NCBI RefSeq assembly: GCF_965228705.1
Contig: NZ_OZ245832.1
Location: 868,001-932,000, forward strand
Length of the DNA stretch: 64,000 bases
Reading direction: 5' to 3'
DNA from: Croceimicrobium sp965228705
Lineage (GTDB): Bacteria > Bacteroidota > Bacteroidia > Flavobacteriales > Schleiferiaceae
How positions within the stretch are numbered: the stretch's first letter is position 1; each line of letters opens with the position of its first letter. This document shows positions 26,042 to 34,324 of the stretch, one piece after another. A program made the translations under genes and the position numbers. The notes beneath the pieces were generated by a model, which saw nothing but the letters and a program-made list of their open reading frames with translations, was not told the origin of the DNA and ran no database searches.

Positions 26042-27931
26042 TCAGATTAACTTTAGTTTTTCTCCTTCTAAAGCTAAAACCTCCCGTGCCAAAAGCTCTC
26101 GAATCAAGGCTTTCGCCTGATTTGGATCTTCAAAAAGCTGCCCCAATTCCGAATAGCTTTTCGGACCTTCCGCCAGGGCCTTCCGAAGAATGCTCTCGCC
26201 ATCTGGTTTTTGAAGCTGAGCTTTTTGACGTCGACATACATCACAAATACCACAGTCTTCCTCCAAATCCTCACCAAAATAGGAGAGTAGGTTTTTCAAA
26301 CGGCAGAGATCATCAATCTCCACAAAGTCTATTACCGCTTGCAATTGCTCCAAAAGCTCGGCCTTGCGCTTTTCAATAAACTGATCACTTAATTGCAAAT
26401 CCTTAAAATGTTGCCGATCCTGCATAAGGGCTAAACTACCATGATCGGAGGCGGGGAGATAATCAATCAATTCATGACTGTGCATCTGCTGCAAGGCGGC
26501 TTTAATTTTATAGGCACTGGTATCCAGTCTTTGCGCTAAAAGATTTTCATTGATGCGACCATAATCGATATCCAATCCGCCGTAAGAGCGCAATAATACC
26601 TTGAGGATTTTATCCAGCTGTGGATTTCGTAATTGATAATCATATAAGGTGCGCCGATCTGCTTTTAAATGCAGGAGGGAGAAGCTGCGACCCTGACTGT
26701 TGAATTCCAGAATAGCTTCCTTATTCAAGATGTTTAAAGCCTGCAAAGCCATATTGGGCCTAAAGCGATAGCGTTCGGTAAAGGCCTTAAAATCGAATTC
26801 ATAGGAACTGCCTTCCGCACTACCAATACCGATCTGCAAGAAATTGATGAGCGCCCGATATACTCGAATTACTTCCTTGCGATCTGGAAAAGAAGCTAGA
26901 AATTTCTGCTTTAGTTGTACCACATCCGATGGCCCAACTAGAACAAAAGACCAGGCTTTCTTGCCATCTCGGGCGGCCCGACCTGCTTCCTGAAAATAAG
27001 CTTCCAACGAATCGGGTAAATCCAGGTGAATCACCAAACGAACATCGGGTTTATCAATGCCCATTCCAAAGGCATTGGTGCATACCATCACGCGACAGCG
27101 ATTTTGCACCCAATCTTTCTGCTTGCTTTGACGTTCTTCCACACTGAGACCAGCATGGTAAAAATCAGCGGTATAGCCCGTTTGCTTTAGCCATTGCGCT
27201 ACTTCTACTGTTCCGCGGCGATTGCGAAGGTAGATTAAGGCTGTTCCTGGAATTTTATCCAGTAATTCCTTGCAGCGGCCCCATTTATCCTCCGTTTTTA
27301 AAACATTATAGGCCAGTTCCGGACGGGCAAAGCTCTTTTTAAATACCTGAGCCGTTTTATTAAAATGGAGCTTTTGCTGAATATCCTCAACCACTTTAGG
27401 GGTGGCGGTGGCCGTTAAAGCCATCATGGGGATATCCGGGAAAAGCTCTCGCAGCTTGTAAATTTCTAAATAGGGCGGTCGAAAATCATAACCCCATTGA
27501 CTGATACAATGCGCCTCATCCACCACCAGAAAGTTGACCTTTACAAAGCTGAGGCGGTGCATTAGTTTCTCCGATTGCAGACTTTCGGGGGATAGGTATA
27601 TGAATTTGTAATAGCCATTGCTGGCATTGTGCAGGGCTAATTCCTTTTGACTGCTATTTAAAGAGGAGTTTAAGGCTATGGCCTGAATGCCCACTCGCTT
27701 TAGGTTTTCCACCTGATCCGTCATTAAGGCAATCAAAGGCGAAATCACCAAGGCACAACCTTCGCGAGCCAGGCCAGGGACTTGAAAACAAAGGGATTTA
27801 CCACCACCTGTAGGTAGCAAGGCCAGGGTATCCTTATCCTCCAAAAGGGATTGAATAATGGATTCCTGCATGGGGCGAAAGTCCGAATAGCCCCAATATT
27901 GCTTTAATATTTGGTGGATATTTTTATCCAT
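26042..27931 (-). CDS. recQ: ATP-dependent DNA helicase RecQ
   Basis: A 3'-5' DNA helicase of 629 residues for recombination and replication-fork repair. Motif I is TGGGKS (residues 41-46), motif II DEAH (138-141) with the RecQ-specific CISQWGYDFRP loop, then QEAGRAARDGKK as motif VI. A zinc-binding segment with CGICDVC follows near residue 560. A winged-helix part precedes it, but I see no obvious HRDC domain, so this is a shorter RecQ form seen often in Bacteroidota. The last codons overlap the start of the upstream ATPase gene region by eight bases. Confidence 0.93.
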   Translation of the reverse strand: MDKNIHQILKQYWGYSDFRPMQESIIQSLLEDKDTLALLPTGGGKSLCFQVPGLAREGCALVISPLIALMTDQVENLKRVGIQAIALNSSLNSSQKELALHNASNGYYKFIYLSPESLQSEKLMHRLSFVKVNFLVVDEAHCISQWGYDFRPPYLEIYKLRELFPDIPMMALTATATPKVVEDIQQKLHFNKTAQVFKKSFARPELAYNVLKTEDKWGRCKELLDKIPGTALIYLRNRRGTVEVAQWLKQTGYTADFYHAGLSVEERQSKQKDWVQNRCRVMVCTNAFGMGIDKPDVRLVIHLDLPDSLEAYFQEAGRAARDGKKAWSFVLVGPSDVVQLKQKFLASFPDRKEVIRVYRALINFLQIGIGSAEGSSYEFDFKAFTERYRFRPNMALQALNILNKEAILEFNSQGRSFSLLHLKADRRTLYDYQLRNPQLDKILKVLLRSYGGLDIDYGRINENLLAQRLDTSAYKIKAALQQMHSHELIDYLPASDHGSLALMQDRQHFKDLQLSDQFIEKRKAELLEQLQAVIDFVEIDDLCRLKNLLSYFGEDLEEDCGICDVCRRQKAQLQKPDGESILRKALAEGPKSYSELGQLFEDPNQAKALIRELLAREVLALEGEKLKLI

Positions 27932-28463
27932 CCAGACCTAAATGCTCTAAGATATAATGAACCCTCTCAGGGGGGCTTACTTTGGGAACTTCTAATACGG
28001 TATAGCCCATTTCTGTATACATTTCGCGTAAAGCACGGTCGATGTCCAACATCAAATCCAGGCCTTCCCAACGCACTTCATCGGTATCGTAAATATCTTC
28101 CCAGGGGGGCATCAAGAAAATTTCGGGATGGTAGGGGTAAGCACGGGAAGCATCTTCCAATTTTTTATTCTGCAGTCCATCACGACGCAGATAGGCTAGA
28201 TTATCCAAAATTCCGCGATCGTAAAAAGTGATGCCATCCCGGGCTAAATCAAATTGATTTACCTGACGATCGAATAATTCAATGCCAAAACTGGCGTGAT
28301 CTTTCCAGGGAACTCGGTCGCTATCGACGGCTTGTTCTTCCGCAATTAATTGGCGGGCCATTTCCGGAATCACCAAATAACCTTTGAGTTCCAGAAGATT
28401 AAGGACCGTGCTTTTACCGGTTCCGGGAGCGCCGGTTACAATAACGCGTTGTTTTTGGGGCAT
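27924..28463 (-). CDS. AAA_28 / NadR-Ttd14-like P-loop ATPase
   Basis: A 179-residue P-loop protein. The start at 28463 (MPQKQRVIVTG) immediately follows the preceding stop; an earlier ATG would add six residues. Walker A is GAPGTGKST near residue 11-19, then EMARQLIAEEQ and FYDRGILDNLAYLRR, the pattern of the AAA_28 family (NadR kinase-like, Ttd14-like). These proteins are predicted nucleotide or metabolite kinases. It sits one base after the Mpo1-like gene and overlaps recQ by eight bases, so all three are one minus-strand operon. Confidence 0.82.
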   Translation of the reverse strand: MPQKQRVIVTGAPGTGKSTVLNLLELKGYLVIPEMARQLIAEEQAVDSDRVPWKDHASFGIELFDRQVNQFDLARDGITFYDRGILDNLAYLRRDGLQNKKLEDASRAYPYHPEIFLMPPWEDIYDTDEVRWEGLDLMLDIDRALREMYTEMGYTVLEVPKVSPPERVHYILEHLGLDG

Positions 28464-28464
28464 A

Positions 28465-28944
28465 TCAGTAATTGAGCCCAAATTTTCGGTAGATAAAACC
28501 TAAAATCCAAGCCGGACCGATTAATAAAAATTGAAGATCCTTTAAAAAGGAAGGTTTAGCCCCTTCAATATGATGTCCGATAAACTGACCAATCCAGGCT
28601 ACGGCAAAGATGAGTAGGCTACTTTGCCAGAGTGGAAGAGGCCCAAGCATCAATAATTTAGTGAGGTATAGGCATAAGGCCGAAAATAGGGCAATGCCAA
28701 TGAATAGTGGAAAGGATAAGCGCAGGTAAAAAAGGAGGCCGAAAAGGATTAAAACCGTCCCAAAATGAAGATAGGGCTGCCAGCCTTCCGCGGCCCAGCT
28801 ATTCAAGAAACCATGCGGTATAGCGGCCAATAGCGCAACAATGCTAAAGAAGATCGAAGGCACGCAAATAAAGTGAATCAGTTTATTAGTTGGGTTTTGA
28901 TGACTTACCGCATATTCATCAAACCAGGTTTGAATGCTTTTCAT
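28465..28944 (-). CDS. Mpo1-like (DUF962) membrane protein
   Basis: A 159-residue inner-membrane protein with four hydrophobic segments. It matches the DUF962 / Mpo1 family: H-x-NPTNKLIHFICVP near the N terminus and QFIGHHIEGAKPSFLKD in the second half supply the conserved histidines. The yeast Mpo1 protein is an Fe2+-dependent dioxygenase acting on 2-hydroxy fatty acids, so a lipid alpha-oxidation role is possible here but not shown. It heads the minus-strand operon with the P-loop ATPase and recQ. Confidence 0.86.
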   Translation of the reverse strand: MKSIQTWFDEYAVSHQNPTNKLIHFICVPSIFFSIVALLAAIPHGFLNSWAAEGWQPYLHFGTVLILFGLLFYLRLSFPLFIGIALFSALCLYLTKLLMLGPLPLWQSSLLIFAVAWIGQFIGHHIEGAKPSFLKDLQFLLIGPAWILGFIYRKFGLNY

Positions 28945-28994
28945 GGTCGATATTTAGTATTGCCTAAGTTAATTAAGTTTTCAACTTTTGCGGA

Positions 28995-29276
28995 ATGGAC
29001 CCGCGCAAGGAAAAATACATGAAACTGATGGGGCAGCTCACGGAAGGTTTTGATTGGCCTTCGGTGTATATGTTTAAATTTATTGTCCCCGCCGATAATT
29101 CGAAGATCGCTCAGGTTGAGAGTCTTTTCAATAGCAAAGAAGCACAGATCAGCATTCGCAATTCCCGGAAAGGAAATTTTGTGAGCATCACCGCCAAGGA
29201 GATGATGATGAGCCCCGAAAAGGTGATCGAGCGTTATTTAGAAGCAGAAGGTATAGAAGGCTTAATCTCCCTCTAA
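28995..29276 (+). CDS. DUF493 (YbeD-like) protein
   Basis: A 93-residue cytoplasmic protein with a ferredoxin-like pattern: FDWPSVYMFKFIVPADN, then a helix, and GNFVSITAKEMMMSPEKVIERYLE. This matches DUF493, the YbeD-type ACT-like domain of unknown ligand. In Proteobacteria ybeD lies near lipoate genes, but not here. It is divergent to the Mpo1-like gene and stops one base from the convergent CPXCG gene. Confidence 0.85.
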   Translation: MDPRKEKYMKLMGQLTEGFDWPSVYMFKFIVPADNSKIAQVESLFNSKEAQISIRNSRKGNFVSITAKEMMMSPEKVIERYLEAEGIEGLISL

Positions 29277-29459
29277 TTATTGGCCAATAGCTTCGGCATT
29301 AAAGGATATGAGCTTTGAGTTTTCAATTTGGAGACTAAACTCTATGGGATTACAGCAACGTTCGCAATCCTCGATATAGCTTTGTTCTGCCACCGATAGA
29401 TCAACCAATATCGATACTTCCGTAAAGCAATAGGGGCAGGTATAGAATACTTCCTCCAT
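29277..29459 (-). CDS. CPXCG-type cysteine-rich small protein
   Basis: A 60-residue protein; the start at 29459 gives MEEVFYTCPYC, matching the family start, while the longer frame to 29516 would run into the glycosylase gene. Four cysteines in two pairs (CPYC at residues 8-11 and CERC near 37-40, with another Cys following) form a probable zinc ribbon of the Cys-rich CPXCG family. Function is unknown. It follows the DNA glycosylase gene by four bases and is likely co-transcribed with it. Confidence 0.8.
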   Translation of the reverse strand: MEEVFYTCPYCFTEVSILVDLSVAEQSYIEDCERCCNPIEFSLQIENSKLISFNAEAIGQ

Positions 29460-29463
29460 GGGC

Positions 29464-30255
29464 TTATTGAAGCTTTTGTTTTTCAGGAACAATAAAAGTT
29501 CCGCGTCCGCCCACAACCAGGCGTTCTACCGGACTATTGGGATGGTCCGGATGTATTGCTTTCTCTTTACGGTAATTCACAAAGAAATGGGCCGGGAAAT
29601 CACCATAATGAGTATCCTTTTGAATGGCTTCTCGCACAACATTTTGGGCATCTAAAAGCAGTTCTTCTAATTTAGCTTCACTTAGATTTTGGCAAGATAT
29701 ATTGGGATGCACACCACAATTAAAAAGCACTTCATCGGCAATCCAATTGCCAATTCCAGCATAGTGCTTTTGATCCAATAGAGCGGTCTTAATAGCGATT
29801 TTCCGATTGGAGATTGATTGTATAAAATCCTCTTTTGCAATACTTAAGAGATCTTTACCTAAATTGGAGCTTAATCGAAAGGCTTCCGGACTTTCCACAA
29901 TTTCAATCACTCCAAATTTGCGCAAATCGCGGTAAGCCAGTTTATCGCCATCCTCAAATTGAATTACAAAACGAGTGTATTTCGGAAGTTCATTATGTCG
30001 GAATAATTCCAGGTCGCCGGTCATTCCAAAATGAAGATGCAACCAATTTCCTCCCGAAATTTGAGCAAAGAGGTATTTACCAATGCGCTCGGTTTTTAAA
30101 AACTCTTGACCGATCAAAGCCTGTTCTAAATCCTCGGGACTGGTTTTAAACACTTTGAAGAGGGGATCGTGAAATTCCAGAGCGCTAATTGTTTTATGCA
30201 TGGCCGCCTTTTCAAAATATTGGCGCATGATCTCTACTTCGGGTAATTCCGGCAT
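29464..30255 (-). CDS. Fpg/Nei family DNA glycosylase, zinc finger degenerate
   Basis: A base-excision-repair glycosylase/AP lyase of 263 residues. The N terminus MPELPEVE supplies the catalytic Pro (after Met removal) and Glu; GKYLF holds the conserved Lys, and the H2TH domain includes GIGNWIADEVLF. The C-terminal hairpin keeps the VVGGRGTF core, but the usual four zinc cysteines are absent: the first pair reads HPDH and the second VPEK. It therefore looks like a zincless-finger member. Substrate range (8-oxoG or oxidised pyrimidines) cannot be fixed. It is divergent to the exonuclease gene with about 47 bases between. Confidence 0.9.
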   Translation of the reverse strand: MPELPEVEIMRQYFEKAAMHKTISALEFHDPLFKVFKTSPEDLEQALIGQEFLKTERIGKYLFAQISGGNWLHLHFGMTGDLELFRHNELPKYTRFVIQFEDGDKLAYRDLRKFGVIEIVESPEAFRLSSNLGKDLLSIAKEDFIQSISNRKIAIKTALLDQKHYAGIGNWIADEVLFNCGVHPNISCQNLSEAKLEELLLDAQNVVREAIQKDTHYGDFPAHFFVNYRKEKAIHPDHPNSPVERLVVGGRGTFIVPEKQKLQ

Positions 30256-30302
30256 CTTTATCTTTGCTTTTAGAGTCTCAATAATACCATCTTTTTAGCG
30301 CA

Positions 30303-31652
30303 TTGTTTGCAGTAGTCGACATTGAAACCACCGGATCTTATGCCCGCGGAAATGGCATCACGGAAATTGCTATATACATCACTGATGGTCTGGAAATTAA
30401 GGATACCTATAGCACACTCTTGAATCCGGAGCAGTCGATTCCTTTTGCTATTCAACAGCTTACTGGTATTGACGACTCTATGGTAGCAGATGCTCCAACC
30501 TTTGCTGAAAAGGCGGAGGAAATTCGCGAATTCCTGGCCGATCATGTCTTTGTAGCCCATAATGTAAGTTTCGATTTGGGCTTTGTGCAAGCGGCATTTA
30601 AAGAAGTGGGAGTAAATTACAATCCGCGGCGATTGTGCACTGTACGCTATACGCGTCGCATTATTCCGGGTTTACGCTCTTATAGCTTATCCTCCCTTTG
30701 CAAGCATTTTAACTATAACAATCAAAGTGCACACCGGGCTTGGGCCGATACGGAGGTAACCACCAAAATTCTGCATCAATTACTGGCTATGGATACGGCT
30801 GGGATTTGGCAGAATATGATAAAGCTTAATCAAGGGGAATTGAATTTACCAGCCAATCTCCCGGCTGATGAATTCCACAATTTACCCATGGCGGCTGGGG
30901 TGTATTATTTCTATAATGAAAAAGGGGAGATCCTCTACATCGGTAAGGCCAGTCGCTTGAAATCCCGTGTAGCTTCTCATTTTACAGCGGATAAGAGTAG
31001 TGCCCGTAGTGCTGCTTTTAAGCGTGATATTGCGCATATACATTATCGCTTATGTGGGAACATTCTGGTAGCCGGACTTCTGGAAGACCATGAAATTCGA
31101 CGTTATTGGCCTCCTCATAATCGAGCCCAAAAGAGTCCCAAACTACGATTTGGAGTTTTTGCCTATCGCAATCAAAATGCGGATTGGTGTTTGGGAATCA
31201 ATCGGATAGGTGGTCAGCAAGCCTTTATTGCCAAATTCCATAGTTTGGAAAAGGCTCGTACTTGGCTAGCAGAGATTGTAGAAGAGCGCAATTTGGACCC
31301 AAATCGTTGTGGATTCCCCAAAGGAAGTGGCGATACGGCCGATGATCACAATGCCAAGGTGGAGGCTTTAATGGCCGAAATGCAGTCGATTCAAAGTGCA
31401 ATGCTTTGGGTTGGAGCCGGCAGAAATGAAGAGGAGCAGAGCTTTGTATATATGGATAGTCAGGGCTTCCAAGGCATTGGCTTTGTACCTCGGGAACAAA
31501 GCATTGAGCGAGCCGAGCATATTGAACCTTATCTGGAACGCTTGAATAAAAGTGCCAGTACCGAAGGAATCCTAAAAGAAGGTTGGAAAAAGCTTAGTCT
31601 TCGACAGATAGAACTTCCTGAAGAAATTCAATCGAACGGTTTACTTTTTTAA
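30303..31652 (+). CDS. DnaQ-like exonuclease fused to GIY-YIG (UvrC N-terminal-like) domain
   Basis: A 449-residue two-domain nuclease with a TTG start. Residues 1-165 are a DEDDh 3'-5' exonuclease of the DnaQ/PolC type: VVDIETTG, then FVAHNVSFDLGF and HRAWADTE. Residues about 195-275 are a GIY-YIG domain: GVYYFYNEKGEILYIGKASRLKSRV, as in UvrC and the Cho endonuclease. The C-terminal 170 residues are less conserved. The combination suggests a DNA-repair nuclease. The fusion recurs in Bacteroidota and Actinobacteria. Its last 59 bases overlap the opposite-strand hydrolase gene. Confidence 0.9.
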   Translation: MFAVVDIETTGSYARGNGITEIAIYITDGLEIKDTYSTLLNPEQSIPFAIQQLTGIDDSMVADAPTFAEKAEEIREFLADHVFVAHNVSFDLGFVQAAFKEVGVNYNPRRLCTVRYTRRIIPGLRSYSLSSLCKHFNYNNQSAHRAWADTEVTTKILHQLLAMDTAGIWQNMIKLNQGELNLPANLPADEFHNLPMAAGVYYFYNEKGEILYIGKASRLKSRVASHFTADKSSARSAAFKRDIAHIHYRLCGNILVAGLLEDHEIRRYWPPHNRAQKSPKLRFGVFAYRNQNADWCLGINRIGGQQAFIAKFHSLEKARTWLAEIVEERNLDPNRCGFPKGSGDTADDHNAKVEALMAEMQSIQSAMLWVGAGRNEEEQSFVYMDSQGFQGIGFVPREQSIERAEHIEPYLERLNKSASTEGILKEGWKKLSLRQIELPEEIQSNGLLF

Positions 31653-32469
31653 GACTGGCTTCTGGCAATTCTGCAGTATTCCAGGGATGTTGACGATCGA
31701 AGGTGTGACCAGTTTCTGGAATTACCGCTACGCGAGCTTCCGGCTGCCATTGCTTAAGATCGTAAGCATGCTTAATAAATACCGCTTCATCATCTTCACC
31801 GTGAATAATCAGCCAGGGAGCTTTAATGGCGCGGGCAGCAGCTTCTACATCCAATTCAGCTTTATGGGCTTTATACTCTTCATAAAGGCTGTAGCCAATC
31901 GGTAAATCCTGTCCGGTTCTGCCATTCTTTCGCGTAAAATTGCCTTGTTCAGCCCAGTCCTTAATTTCCTCCGGCGAAAGTTTATCCCAGGGTGTACGTG
32001 CATGGGAAACGGCGGCCCAGGTGATCAAGGCTTTAATGCGAGCATCTTTGGCTGTGGCCAGAATGGCATCCGCGCCACCGCGACTATGACCAATTAAGAA
32101 TATGTTTTGGGAATCCAAGTCCAATTCAGGATGGGGCGACTCTACAAATTTGAGAATGCGTTCCAAATCCTTTTGACGTTTCAGGTAGCTATCCTCCCTA
32201 TAGGCCTCCAGATCGAAAAATTCAGTAGGCCGGGCAGGAGTGGTGCCATTATGCGAAAAATTGAATTTGAGGAAGGCAAAACCCGCTTCCGCGAACTTTT
32301 GGGCGATTAAATCCATTCCACCCCAATCCTTAAAGCCATTAATGCCATGTGCATAGATCACTACCGGCAAAGCTTTAGTGCTCTTATAAAAGCTGATATC
32401 CACACTCATGGGAATGGCATTCGAGCCTGCCACATGATATTCCTGCTGTTTAATCTCCACGTCTTCCAC
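31594..32469 (-). CDS. alpha/beta hydrolase, dienelactone-hydrolase-like
   Basis: A 291-residue cytoplasmic alpha/beta hydrolase. The nucleophile elbow is GHSRGG; the oxyanion region is VIYAHGINGFKDWGG; the acid is probably in IIHGEDDEAVF, and the catalytic His in ETGHTFDRQHPW. The substrate, an ester or lipid, is unknown. The final 59 bases overlap the 3' end of the convergent exonuclease gene, an unusually long antiparallel overlap; both proteins still end in plausible, conserved-looking sequence. Confidence 0.88.
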   Translation of the reverse strand: MEDVEIKQQEYHVAGSNAIPMSVDISFYKSTKALPVVIYAHGINGFKDWGGMDLIAQKFAEAGFAFLKFNFSHNGTTPARPTEFFDLEAYREDSYLKRQKDLERILKFVESPHPELDLDSQNIFLIGHSRGGADAILATAKDARIKALITWAAVSHARTPWDKLSPEEIKDWAEQGNFTRKNGRTGQDLPIGYSLYEEYKAHKAELDVEAAARAIKAPWLIIHGEDDEAVFIKHAYDLKQWQPEARVAVIPETGHTFDRQHPWNTAELPEASLKKVNRSIEFLQEVLSVED

Positions 32470-32490
32470 TTTAGGAGGGCAATACTACTA

Positions 32491-32537
32491 AAAAAAGAAT
32501 CCTGACACCCTTAAGGACTTTCCAAAAGGGGTCAGGA
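32491..32537 (-). terminator. Rho-independent terminator for the DUF2911 gene
   Basis: On the minus strand, TCCTGACCCCTT pairs with AAGGGTGTCAGGA (one bulge) around a loop and ends in a T-run (TTCTTTTTT). It lies 34 bases past the DUF2911 stop. Confidence 0.75.
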
Positions 32538-32570
32538 CTTTCAGCTTAATTGCAAGCGGTGAGCTGAAAT

Positions 32571-33431
32571 TTATTTAGAGGACCATTTTTGAATGGCTTC
32601 TTCTAACATCGCTCCGTAAGCAAATTCTTTATCGGCTTTATTGGCTTCATCCATACCAATATCCATGGCTTTTTCAGCCGCTTTTACGGCTTTCTTGTTT
32701 TCACCTAAAGCGAATAAAATTTCACCATGTACATAGTGTGCATACCAATTGTCGGCTTTCAATTTTAAAGAGGTTTCAATATAATCCAAGGCCGCTTTTT
32801 GATCGATATTGTTGCGACTATAATAAATAGCGGCATTGCGATTTACCTTCCACAAGTCGTCTTCATTAGAATTGGCTAAAGCTTCTTTAATATTAGCAAT
32901 CGCTTTGGCCTGAACATCTACTTCAATAGGAAGTGCTAACATTTGATTCGCCCAACGAATTACTAATTCCGCTTTACCATCATTGATGGATTGGAAGTCG
33001 ATGGTTAAAGTTTCAGTGCTTTCCTTAGTCGTTGTAGCAGCAACATCCACGCGAAGCACATCTTGTTTTTCATCATAACCATCGGCACCCCATAATTCGG
33101 TATTCTTATTCAGAATTACAGTCCAGGTATCTTGATTTGGAATGGTAAATAAGCTGTATTTACCAGCGGGTACCAATTGACCAGCGAAAGTAACCGGGGT
33201 ATTGAATTCGATGGCGGTAGCTTTATTTGCGCCGGTACGCCATACTTTACCATTAGGCACTAATTCGCCGAAAATTTCGCGACCCTTTACACCGGGGCGA
33301 CTGTATTCTACGGTGAAATCAGTTAAACCAACACGTTGCTCCACTGTAGAGAAAGGGCTAGGTGCAGGTAAATCCTGGGCGGTCATGGCAAAACTGGCAA
33401 AGGCCAGCATAGCTAGTACTGTTTTTTTCAT
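32571..33431 (-). CDS. DUF2911 domain secreted protein with TPR-like tail
   Basis: A 286-residue exported protein. The signal peptide MKKTVLAMLAFASFAMTA is followed by a DUF2911 beta-sandwich: VEYSRPGVKGREIFGELVPNGKVWRTGANKATAIEF, then GKYSLFTIPNQDTWTVILNK. This pattern is very typical of the Bacteroidota family. The last 90 residues form helix pairs like two TPRs. Function is unknown; the protein is often abundant in Bacteroidota envelopes. A TATGTTTG -7 element lies 20 bases upstream. Confidence 0.9.
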   Translation of the reverse strand: MKKTVLAMLAFASFAMTAQDLPAPSPFSTVEQRVGLTDFTVEYSRPGVKGREIFGELVPNGKVWRTGANKATAIEFNTPVTFAGQLVPAGKYSLFTIPNQDTWTVILNKNTELWGADGYDEKQDVLRVDVAATTTKESTETLTIDFQSINDGKAELVIRWANQMLALPIEVDVQAKAIANIKEALANSNEDDLWKVNRNAAIYYSRNNIDQKAALDYIETSLKLKADNWYAHYVHGEILFALGENKKAVKAAEKAMDIGMDEANKADKEFAYGAMLEEAIQKWSSK

Positions 33432-33451
33432 TTTGGTATTTTATTAAGGTT

Positions 33452-33459
33452 CAAACATA
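33452..33459 (-). promoter_or_regulatory. putative -7 element of the DUF2911 gene
   Basis: On the minus strand TATGTTTG matches the Bacteroidota TAnnTTTG element, about 20 bases upstream of the start codon. I see no TTG at the expected spacing, so the match is partial. Confidence 0.4.
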
Positions 33460-33475
33460 GAAAAAGCAATTCGGT

Positions 33476-34180
33476 TTAAAGCCGTTCAAAATTCCCGGAT
33501 TTAAATTCCCAAGTCTGCATTTCGATTTGCGCTGCTGCTTCTTTAAATTGGGTATAATGATTTTGCTCTGATATAAACTCCTGAACCACTTCTGTATAAT
33601 TGTCCATCAGGCCCAGGAGTAATTCAGACACCTCACGAACGGCGTGTTCATCACCTTGACTTGCAGTAATATAATCCGCTAAATCCGATCCGGCTACCAA
33701 GCCTAAAAAGAGGGGATTTGCCAATCGTCCCACGCAAAAACGCAGGCCCACTTCACGGGCTACGGCAAGGTCTAATACATCATCAAAAACATAGCAGATT
33801 TCTTCAGCTTTAAGCTCATAATGCTCCATAAAGTGTTCCAAGGCTTTTCCCTTACGGATGGCCCTTTGATACAGCACATTGGCTTGATGGTTTTGCATAA
33901 GATCACGAGCTACCGGATTAGCGGCGCCAGTAATTACCCCTAAATAGGGAATGCTGCCGTATTTCTTGAAATGCCCGTAACGAAGCATGCGCAAACCGGC
34001 GGAGTCCACCTCGCTAAATCGACTGCCTTCACTGCCCAATTTGGAGCCATCGTTAAAAACACCATCCCAATCAAAGAGGTAGGCCTTGATATTGGGCAAT
34101 TGCTCGCGCAAATCGAAAGCGCTACGCAAAAACTGCCCGCCGATATCGGTAAAACTATCTTCTAATTCCAGTAAGTCCAT
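33476..34180 (-). CDS. KdsC-like HAD-superfamily phosphatase
   Basis: A 234-residue HAD phosphatase resembling KdsC (3-deoxy-D-manno-octulosonate 8-phosphate phosphatase). The core starts at residue 34: LFDWDGVFNDG holds the nucleophile and acid Asp; DSAGLRML, GVITGAAN, RKGKALEHF and VFDDVLDLAVAREVG follow the KdsC order. It has an N-terminal extension of about 30 residues and a C-terminal helical extension of about 45 that ordinary KdsC lacks. Opposite it lies an LpxH-like gene, so a role in lipopolysaccharide is plausible but inferred. Confidence 0.75.
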   Translation of the reverse strand: MDLLELEDSFTDIGGQFLRSAFDLREQLPNIKAYLFDWDGVFNDGSKLGSEGSRFSEVDSAGLRMLRYGHFKKYGSIPYLGVITGAANPVARDLMQNHQANVLYQRAIRKGKALEHFMEHYELKAEEICYVFDDVLDLAVAREVGLRFCVGRLANPLFLGLVAGSDLADYITASQGDEHAVREVSELLLGLMDNYTEVVQEFISEQNHYTQFKEAAAQIEMQTWEFKSGNFERL

Positions 34181-34324
34181 AATTCTATTTCTAGTGCTAA
34201 GTTACCAAATAGGCCAGGGGATATGAGCTTATAAACATCTTAAAGTGAAAAGAATCTTTGAATTAACCTGCCCGTAAAATTGACTTCACAATTGCAATGA
34301 AGCTTTGCCTGCAAATACACTAAT

